Notes under the pieces: generated by a model
Seen by the model: only the letters and a program-made list of their open reading frames with translations
Database searches by the model: none
Told to the model about the DNA's origin: nothing
Program-made: the position numbers and the translations under genes
Part shown: positions 54,434-64,000 of the stretch, piece after piece
Layout of the letters: each line of letters starts with the position of its first letter
Numbering within the stretch: the stretch's first letter is position 1
Source: Ancistrus triradiatus
Taxonomy: Eukaryota; Chordata; Actinopteri; Siluriformes; Loricariidae
DNA length: 64,000 bases
Assembly (NCBI GenBank): GCA_025084515.1
Contig: JAJAGP010000014.1
Location: forward strand, 1,368,551-1,432,550
Direction of reading: 5' to 3'

Positions 54434-56822
54434 ATCAGCTGTCTCATCTACCTCACCGCCTCGGCCACTATGTCCTATGTCTGAACCCCCCGCCACATGC
54501 TCCTTTTGAAGTAAGAGGGAGGGTCACGGGATTATCTTCACCACTTCAGTTGTGTGTGTGTGTGTGGAAAGGTAGAGCCCGAGGCAGAGGTGGAGGCTTG
54601 TTCTGGCGTGTTTAAGATCTTGCCCCGTACCAACCTCCCTCTCTCTACTAGTCGTAGTTTGTAACACACACAAACACACACATAAGCTCTAGGTCTACCC
54701 ATCAGGCACAGTGATCTCGATACATTTGAAGGTTCGCTCACTATATCACAATGCACAGAAACAGAAAATCCATGACCTCATTTTTCTTTACGGCTGCACC
54801 CTTATGTGGTCGTGCGGATGTAGATCTGGATTTGAACAGGGTTTAGGTCCGGGATTGTTATGATCATGTCAAAAAGTTCATTTTGTGATCAGTTGGATTT
54901 GGACGAATGCTTTCAGGAACCTTATTCTGCTGGAACAGCCTACAACAACCAGGATGACCAGACACTGGCTGTCAAAATGAGCAGCATTTTGTTACCTGAC
55001 CATGTGAGGCATCCGTACTCATAGGGTGTGTCCGAATACCCCTAATCGCTATACCCTAGCCTACTGGGAAGAAAACTGCAGCTGATTTGGAACACTTCTT
55101 ACTGTGAGACAGCAGATTCTGTATAGGGTTAACTGCGCGGTTTGACAACATGCCTGGCACATACAACGGCTTGCACACATGGTGTTTCTTAAAAAATACC
55201 TAACAAAATATCATTATATCATAGAAAGATATCAATCCGGACAGCAACACAGATGTCAATCATTTGACAGCACTATAAATGGCAAGGTTCATCACAGCTT
55301 GTTGTTTTTTAAATGTATTCATGTTCACCACCAGTTGAGATTTTCAATTGTGTGGCTGTTTATAGCCATATTTCTATAAAAAGTAGTCATATTTTCATCT
55401 CGAGTCATTTTAATATTCGCTCATCATTCGTCCACAGGTCGACGAATGACTCAGGGAATTTCACATTATTCACCCCAGTAAACAATGTGAAACACTATTT
55501 AACAGTTTGAGACACTGGTAAACTTAATGAACTGCTTTAAAAGCATCATCTCTCTTCCCTGTTACTGCATCTTCCAGTTGTTTCTGTCACCCACTTCCTC
55601 AGTCAACAGTTTTCTCAAAAAGATTGGGCGAAAGATGTGGAGACGGAACGAAAGAGAGGAAGCGAGGGGGAGACACTCACCACCCGCAGTGGCTATCTGA
55701 AATAACACTCGGATTTGTGGCCTTCATCTACCCCACGTCCACACGCACCCCTCCATCTACCACACGCAGGCAGTCCATCAACCACAAACTCGTAAACTAA
55801 CACAAACCGTCTTCCCATCAGTGAAACTACTGAGGAGCACTATCAGTAAAAACTGCCTGAGCCTTTCAGAGTGACACGAGTCGGGGCACGAAGTAAAACA
55901 GCACAGCATCACATGATATTGGCTCCACGAATGCCGGAAACACTCACACATCAGACAAGCCTCTGTATTTGCTTTGATTCACTGTAAGGCACGGAGAGAC
56001 AGAAACACCGCGAGGCAATCTGGGAAAGGAGATCGGGTTTCAATGCAGTCTCCTGCTCCAGTCAGTGAAAATCCTTCATCACGGCTGAACTTTATTAAGA
56101 ACCAACCAAAGCACCCTCTTGTGGTAGGATCCCTGGCTATGATAGGTTCACGAGATGCTTGTGTTGCTGCTACCTATTCGGCATCGTGGACCGTGACATA
56201 AGCGAACTAAGGAATGCACACGGATCACACGTGGGTGGCGTTTCATTTAAGATCTCCCAGCTATATTAAGGTCAAATTCAGAATTGCACATCATGTCTCA
56301 AAAGGCTTTTACTTGAGTGCATCTTTCAGAATATTGCACTTCTTATATACTCCCCTTTCCACACTCAATTCATCAATATGAATCAGATATTAAGATCAAA
56401 TCAAAGTGCTTGAGAAAGGGAAAATAAAGTAGACCTCATGACGACTGCGACTGAAAGGATCCTTTCAGGTCCTGTATCTAGTGTAATAGACGTCACATAG
56501 TCCACGGTTGTACATTCATCAAGAGAAAGTCTGATATTTGTTACCACTCAATAGCATCACATCAGTGGATGGCCAGGGCATGTGATCCGCCAGACTGTTC
56601 CATAAAATGTGAAACTGATGTTCACGTACATTCATGTATGTTTATAATGTGCCTCAGAAGGAGCAATCAAATATACAACATAGTAAAAGCAGGGAAAACA
56701 GAAGCTAGCTGCACAGAAAAGGCTGCCCCAAAGAAAAGCACTTATGAGTGGTTTACCAATCAGCGGTTTTATTTGCATTAATTTGAAGTAAGTGTCCTGG
56801 AATTAGCGATTACAAAAATTAA

Positions 56823-56995
56823 CAGGTGCCCAGGTGGTGCAGTGGCAAGTCCACCACCATGTGGGAACCGGCTGTCATACCACAGTCATACCACATGCCT
56901 GCAATGGACTGGTGTGCCATCCAGAAGGCATGCCCTGTGTTTGCTCCCTCATCACACTGACCAGAAAAACGAGGGTTAAAACGTGGACAGAAATC
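56823..56995 (+). mobile_element. SINE-like element, related to 48190-48360
   Basis: GTGCCCAGGTGGTGCAGTGG begins a tRNA-like head. The body GCAATGGACTGGTGTGCCAT and the tail CGAGGGTTAAAACGTGGACA match the copy at 48.2 kb. Confidence 0.55.
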
Positions 56996-57016
56996 AATTA
57001 ATAAACTGAGATAATG

Positions 57017-57130
57017 ACAGAACTCTGGTGGCTCAGTGGTTAAGATACTGGGCTTGGACCAGATAGTCCAGGGCTCAAATCTCACCTCTGCTAAGCTGCC
57101 ACTGTTGGGTCCTTGAGCAACGCCCTTAAC
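57017..57130 (+). mobile_element. tRNA-derived SINE
   Basis: A box TGGCTCAGTGG (57029-57039), B box-like GGGCTCAAATC (about 57071-57081), then GCCACTGTTGGGTCCTTGAG and AACGCCCTTAAC, matching the body of the fragment at 11.7 kb. Confidence 0.7.
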
Positions 57131-57149
57131 TAAATATTAAATATAAAAT

Positions 57150-57680
57150 TTTTTGGGCCGATACGACAACTGATGTTTAGCACATTATTCTGGTTGATAC
57201 TACAAACCGATAATTTTTCTGCATTTAAAAAACATTTGCATTAAAATCCATACTTGAACTGTTGTTAAAAACTGTATCAGCCACTCATTTTAACAATAAA
57301 ATAATAATAAAAGCAAAACCATTACTGTAAACACAAGGTGCAGTTCACTCAGGAAAATGGTTTCATTCCATTTTATTTAACCTTACTTTAAAAAGGTAAG
57401 AGTATTTTTTTAGCCTCGAATTGGTACAGGCAGCAACAGGAACAATTCAGTGTATAAGAAAGCTTTGGACTGAAGAAAGAATAGAATTGTAGACTATACA
57501 GTCAGCAACATCAAGACATTTTGCTTAATGAGTAAAGACAAGAGAAAAAACAAAAAAATATTCATACATAACTATATGATAAATATCGGTTATAATATCA
57601 GCTAAAATCCTAATAACGGACCGATGCCGATAACTGAAAAAATCTATATATCGGCAAATAATATATAATATATCGATGCC
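57150..57680. mobile_element. Decayed non-autonomous DNA transposon
   Basis: Begins near TTTTTTGGGCCGATACGACA and ends near GACCGATGCCGATAACTGAA and ATCTATATATCGGCAAATA. Inverted GGCCGATA / TATCGGC words at both ends are typical of a common fish repeat. The interior is AT-rich and non-coding. Confidence 0.55.
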
Positions 57681-60441
57681 CACACTTGCTTGGACTATAT
57701 TAGTTGTAAGAGCGTCTGCTAAATGTTGTACATGAAATGAATGAGCACTGTCGTCTTACAGTTCCAGACAGCCAGGTTTGAGTCCTGCGTGGAGTTTTCT
57801 CCAGGTACTTCGGTTTCCTAACTAGTTAACTGTTAGTGATACTTGAACACTAGATTTGTTCTATCGAGTATCATATGTAAATCCTGTTGTCTGAATGAGA
57901 CTTTATTTTTGTGCCCAGCCAATCTAAGAGCCAAGTTTTACACTTCTTTGTCCAGCGGAGGGAGCTCTTTGACTCCCTTTCAAGCAATACGGCTCTGTTT
58001 GCGGTTTCAAAAGGCTTGCTGTCATCAAAGCCAGCAGCCTTTGCAGCCCTTTACCATCCACAGTGTGTCGTTTGTCCTTTACTGGCAGACGTTCAGAGAA
58101 AGGAATATAGAAATGTATCAGTAGCACACCAGTGCCAGGGAAAATGGGCTACGTCTGCCAAGTCCACAGCAGAGGCAGCGTGGAATGAGACCCATCTCTG
58201 CCCCTGTCTGGCCTGGTTTAGGGTGTAAAAGCAGAGATGCACACACATGCTGTAATCCCTGATGGCTCCGGTATAACCAGGCCTGCTGAGCAGATAACAG
58301 GCAGGGTGCCCTGGAGAGCCGTTAATCTTTAACCAGGAACAGATTTGCCTATCAGCTTGTTAAAAGAAGCAGAGCACTGTGAAGGCTGCTATCTAGCGTA
58401 ATTCATCTGCCTTTGCTTACCTGGAAATTGCTCGTCGAGCATGACTGTTTATGTGGGTGCGCATGCCTCCTGCGGTTATTACACAGAACAGGAAAGGCTT
58501 CCGCGTGTCCGCGAGGGCGCTATTTGAGCCTCGGGACTACACCCGTCCGTGGAGATGGGAGGGTGGCATGCAACTGGCGGACTTGGCACGACTGGTTCTA
58601 TCAGTGTGGTTTACAGAGATGTGACGATACACACACCCACACACTCTGCTATCTTCATCTATGAAAACAGCTGAATACAAGATTTTATTAGGAGATAACC
58701 AGAACGAGAGAGAAGGCTAGAAATGATCCGGCGGTTTTCAACCCAATTCCTCATACTGCATGCTCACTCAGGGGTGTTGTGCATCTCAGTTTTGTAAGGC
58801 AGCTTCATGTTCGTACACTTCCATCTCGTTTTTGTCATAACCTCTCAATTCTCAAAGCCATACTCTCTTTCGGTAGCAATATCCAACCCTGCTTTTTCAT
58901 GCAAAATGAATCATCCCTGTTAATTACTACATAAAAACAACATTTACATAGTTTGAATTCATGACGCCCGCTGGTGTGATTACCACAAACAAGTATTTCA
59001 ACACTTATTCCTGTTCTCAGAAAAACAGTCCAGTTTCCTTGAAACTCGCTGCCTACAAGTGCCTACTGTAAGTGAACTCAGTCAATAAACACAATTAGCA
59101 ACTCAAATTCATAACTGGAACAATCAATAAAGAAGTAAAGTATTCCGAGTGTAAATATGCACAAGGATTAGGCTATGATCTATTAATCCCAAGGCATTAA
59201 ATGAAGACAGGCAAAATATAAAAGGCTGATTTCTATTGGGAGGTTTTGTACCAAACCACAACCCCAAAACCTTAACTTGAGAAAACAAGACATTGTTTTG
59301 CCTTCCGCCAGAGTTGCTTTTAAATATTTTGTTGTTGCTTTCCTTTAAATTGAAGGATTCAGATTTATCGTGAGTTTAATTTTTTAAATTTAAAACTTTA
59401 TTCCAAAAACTTTGTCCCATGTTTTGCTCTGTTTAGTTCCGTGGTTGCCAGATCCCACGAGTTAAAAGAACCAGGTCTGTGGAAAGAATTCAAAAGGTAC
59501 TGAAGTCTCTCTTAGAATAAGCGCATCTGGCAACCGTGTTACTATCTCGTGTTACTTTTGCAAAAGTATGGGAATACATGCTTTAAGAATAAATAACCTG
59601 ATTACTGAGATAAAATCCAGCTCCCTTTATTTCTTAACCTGATTTCTAGCTCGGAGATGCTGTTCATATGACCACTAGAACACTGCAGTAATCCGACCGT
59701 GATCGGTGTGTTAGATGCATGTAAACGCACTCAGTGTGTAACATTTAAAAACACAGATCTTTTTTGTGTTTTAATAACAAATGCTGTGATTTTATGTACG
59801 TACCACTGTCCAAAGCTGTTTTTGCTACACGTCTACTTGTGAATAGTTTGAGCTATGCTCTAAATGAGATAAAATTCTTACTACTGAAGCATTCGTTGGA
59901 GGTTTATGGACAGGAAAAACATTTTGAAAGAGTATAAAATGTAACACGAGCACTTTTTGTAGATATGTGAATCTTAGCTATGGTACAACACCAGTTAAAC
60001 CAGTTCAGAAGAATAGTCCAATTATAATCACTACACTCTTACAATTAACTCTCTTTAAAACATCAACACAACTACTCTCTCTAGCCCTGAAGCAGTACAG
60101 TTTGCATTCTTACTCATTCCCTACGTTATTGTGGTAACCGTGTGTGATCAGAACCGCAAATATGTTTTAACACATCACCACAAAGTCTGTCTCTGAAAGG
60201 ATGAACGGATACAGATCTGCAGCTTTCTACAGGGACGTTTTACATAACCATATATTGACTACCCTTAAACCTGCCCCTAGTCTTCCATTATTAGTGGGTT
60301 TTGCATTGTGTAAGGGTGTGAGGTTGTGTTAATAAAACACACAAGACACAGATTTGGTAGATAGATATTAGGTTGAAGAAAAGCTCGAATATTCCTTTAA
60401 AGGCCAATTTACACTTAAATGATGGAAAAGTTGCAGTGTTA

Positions 60442-60443
<2 letters not shown>

Positions 60444-60504
<61 letters not shown>
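60444..60504. repeat. GT microsatellite, longest in the window
   Basis: About 30 uninterrupted GT units. Confidence 0.95.
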
Positions 60505-60507
<3 letters not shown>

Positions 60508-60642
60508 GCTCAGAGGCAGGATGTGTGTGCTCCATCATTATGGCCTAGGCCTGCATCCAGCTCCATTAAACAGCTACAGCAGACAGCAGGGGAACCATTA
60601 CGGGCAAAGAGCCCGTCTCTTCCACCTACAGCATTTTGCCAT

Positions 60643-60643
60643 T

Positions 60644-60678
<35 letters not shown>

Positions 60679-60679
60679 C
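60643..60679. repeat. CA microsatellite
   Basis: A CA repeat with one AAA break. It lies 140 bp from the GT tract at 60444, in the complementary sense, so the two could pair. Confidence 0.9.
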
Positions 60680-63600
60680 CCCTACACCTCAGAAGCCTTC
60701 CTTCCACATTTTACCTAATGCACTCTGCTCGCTAAAAATTAGCATTACATTACTACACATAATGACAAAATTACACACAAATAAGAGAAGGCACACTCGG
60801 ATACAAAGCTGCACAAAAGGTGGAACTATCTTCTTTTGATCAGCAGGGTGTTCAATACTTCCCTCTCTGTCACACACCACCCCATCTACCTGCCTCTCTA
60901 AGGACAAAGGCAAAGCACTGGGAGGTCTACTGCTTTTCTTCTCCACCATCCTTATTCCTCCTGCACTTCTCTTGTCCTCCTCCTCCTCCTATATTACACA
61001 ACTGCACCTCGTTGTCTTTCACAAAGCTCAAATCACGATCATCTTAGAAGTTTGTTCAGCCCTAAAAAAAACACCACTCACACAGGAGTGCATGTAAATT
61101 CACAAACACACAACTGCAATTAACCCAATGTAAGAGCCCTAAAGTGAATTAAACAGAACCGGCTGTGAGGTTTTGTCTCAAATGACCTGATTGCTCATAT
61201 GATTTACTATGTAGTCATACATTTGTGTTAAATTTGCATACAGTTAACGTTTCCAAAGCTTACCTTTGTGTTGGCTTCTTATGTCTGCTATTATATATGA
61301 ATTATTCTTGTTCTAGGCATTCATAGCTACGTCGGTATATCGTGGTCAGTTGGGAGCTCAGATGGTGCATTGGCAATTCAAGAGTCAGCTACTGTAGTGA
61401 ACCAATCGCAAGACCTGGTGGTGCCTTCAGGCTAGGTCAGGCATCACATAGGCATCCATCCTTTCATGTAATTCTGTTTCTAAATTACCTAAATAATTCA
61501 GATTCTAGTGGAACACTGGTTACATGTGACAAAACTCTCATTGTGTTGATCATATCATAAATTCCTGTATAGCAAGTGCTGCGAAGACCTTGAGATGATT
61601 TTAGAGCCAGCGTTAATTCTGATAAAAAGTAACTGTTCATATATTAAAAACGATGTGGCTAAGACCTCCCTGATTTTCCTTGTTAAACATTTTAGTAAAT
61701 AATGAATAAAATCTAACGGACACTGACCGTCCGTGACTCAAACGCTGCAGTTTACTGCGCTGGACTTCGTGTAACAACATAGTGACGCGTTTTGTGTCAC
61801 AAATCATCGGAATGAACGCAGGTCATAAAGCATCATTAACCATCAATGTCACATCTGTCAGTCTGAATGGAACGAGTCCTGCTACATGTCATCCAATCCA
61901 AAGTTGTACATGCGTGAAATGAATTAAAAATGAGGCAAATATAAAGACAGCAAACGACGAGGAGCCGGTGATGCTCGGGAATGAGTTTGCAATCCCCAAT
62001 TTAAAGTTGGCAGGCTCAGCCTAGTGCTCTTCACACGTACATACTGTTTGTTTGTTGTTTCTTATCGCCGCATCAGCCCCATGGCTATATTCCTAGCAGG
62101 AGCGGTGGTGGTTACTAATTTAGAGGAACGTTACCAGGTTAAATGAGCGCTCTGAGGCCTGTTGCTGTAGAAATTTACCCGATTTTGGGGTCACACAATA
62201 AAAGCTTTCTCCGTTTATCAACCGAACATGGGTTTGTTCTGATTGCCGCCTGATTCTGCAGACTTCTGAAGAATGAGGGGATTTTTACGTTATGTTAATT
62301 ATGTTCTATGACGAGGGAGGAGTTTGAAATCAAGTCCTGCAACATTCTACTGTAGGAACCCTGCTCAAATACTTGTTTGAAAAGATAACTACAGTATTTT
62401 GTTCAATCTGCACGTCCGCCATGCTGAATAACTAAGAATGCTTGTGGGAATCATACACACGATGTCATGTCAAGAGATGCATGGCAATTATTCTTTTAAA
62501 TAATGGATTACTGAAAGCATTACCTACATTGCTCAGATCGGCTTCCACTGAGCAATCAATCGATGTCTTAACCTATTACGCCGCATGTAAACGTAGCCTT
62601 TGTATCTCTCACCTGAATGTTTATCAAACCATGCGTCATGTGTCATTAAAAAATCATGTCTTCGTGTATAACAAGTTTTGCTACGCAGCACACCCCGAAT
62701 GGTGAGGCTTCAGATGAGCTCGAATGCTGTTTCTGGCCTCAGCGATTAGTGAATTGTGAAAGGGTGTAATTATGGCATTTCGAAACGAGCTCTCTAATGA
62801 ATCACAGCAGCCTGAGGGCTCAGCCAAGCCTCTGACCATCACCGCTCTGCACTCGCTGCAGGGTGGATTTAAACGTTTGCACGCCGCGTACAATGAACAA
62901 TACCAGCACTTTTTATAGCCTCACTACGACCCTCCGGTTGCGACTTGTGCCGTCCGTTACTTGAGGTGTTTATTTATCGTCAGCACTGTGGTGGAAGCCT
63001 GTCCTGAGGCATCACTCGCATACAACAGGGGCATCCAAATGCCAAGGGGTGTTTAGAGTGGCCGGTCCACCTACAGGCATGGAGGTCCATGCAGCTGCCA
63101 GCACTCAATACCCATTGGCAGCCCTAAAACAGACTGGTATCCCGTACGGGGCATGCATTCTCCGGAATCCCCAGGCATGGAAAAAAAGTATTCATCACTT
63201 CTGTATGACATGCTCAGTATTGTACAAATGGTACACGGCCTCCGGGAAGTCCGGAACCTTTGCCAGAATTCACAGAAATAATTCCAGCACAAATAACTCC
63301 AGCAGAACGATAACAGCAATTCTGTAAAATGAGGAACAGCACCGTCTATGTGATTATCCCTTTCTATGAGTCTTAAAACATAACATAACTGCTCCGGGCG
63401 AAGGGAAAAATCCTTTGCCTAGTAATTAGCACAAAACCGTTCAAGAAGTGATCATGCTCTATAATTGAATAACTCTTAATAGAAGGAAGGTAAGCATTAT
63501 TACAGGGTGGCATCCAGGCCAGAACGAGAGGTGGGCAGGGCGGGAGGAGTGTGCCGCACCTGCTCCTCATGATAGAGCGCACAACGCGAACGCTCCACCT

Positions 63601-64000
63601 TAAGCCAACCGAGCTCAGCGCCATCCTCAGCTGTGTGCCCCCAGCTGCCTGGGTAGAAATAACGTGCAGACTAATTCCAGTTTCACTCCCTCTGCCCCTC
63701 GTACCGGGAGCGCCACATTTTGACTTGAGGGTGAGCGTGGGGGTGCTCTTTAAATGCGCTTATAAGGTTTAAGTAGTTGGGTTCGATATTGACGTCATTC
63801 CCTACAGATCCCCAATCCATATTCCGTTCCACATCTTACCATGATCGCAGCAACTACAGTCTGAGTGAGCAAGTAATAGTAGCTGTTGGTTTAACGCTAA
63901 AATGTCATGTGTGTGGAGATTTAGTCTGGAAACGACAGCATAGACACAATACCAACAATAAGTCTTAATATTAAAGTAAAAACACCTGCTGTATCGGAAT

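Larger units (their letters stand above)
54434..64000. other. Right flank, probably GSE1 5' intron or upstream region
   Basis: I found no exon with a recognisable protein. Mobile elements: SINE pieces at 56823-56995 and 57017-57130, and a DNA-transposon relic at 57150-57680. Microsatellites: 60444-60504 and 60643-60679. The stretch 62,700-63,800 is fairly repeat-poor and could hold regulatory DNA, which I cannot show. Confidence 0.45.

Overview
The window is vertebrate nuclear DNA, most likely from a ray-finned fish. The protein-coding exons are small, spliced with GT-AG signals and closely match vertebrate orthologues. The spaces between them are rich in CA/GT, TC and AT microsatellites, tRNA-derived SINE pieces, Tc1/mariner-like relics and small inverted-repeat elements typical of teleosts. 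I cannot name the species. No bacterial, phage or CRISPR-like content is present.

Layout from left to right: (1) about 2.0-3.8 kb, minus strand, the first three coding exons of a DUSP22/DUSP15-type phosphatase whose 3' part lies beyond the left edge; (2) 5.4-8.5 kb, minus strand, a complete COX4I1; (3) 10.7-12.4 kb, plus strand, a complete EMC8; (4) 14.4-16.8 kb, plus strand, a complete GINS2; (5) 21.0-51.4 kb, minus strand, the full coding region of GSE1 in 15 exons (1197 aa by my splice reconstruction), with a phase-compatible candidate 5' exon at about 54.0-54.2 kb; (6) 54.2-64.0 kb, no recognisable exon, probably the large 5' intron or upstream region of GSE1.

The order and relative orientation COX4I1 / EMC8 / GINS2 / GSE1 matches human 16q24.1 (inverted), except that I see no C16orf74. 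The genes do unrelated jobs: respiratory complex IV, ER membrane protein insertion, the replicative CMG helicase and LSD1/HDAC co-repressor function. The block is therefore conserved synteny, not a pathway cluster. The DUSP22-like neighbour recalls the DUSP22-IRF4 region of human chromosome 6, which suggests a trace of whole-genome duplication.

I found no new molecular system. The least explained structures are an approximately 0.9 kb degenerate minisatellite in a GSE1 intron, a four-copy family of inverted-repeat elements in GSE1 introns, a 113-bp foldback, dispersed repeats carrying a CTCF-like core, CpG-rich intronic islands, and the possible alternative GSE1 first exon.
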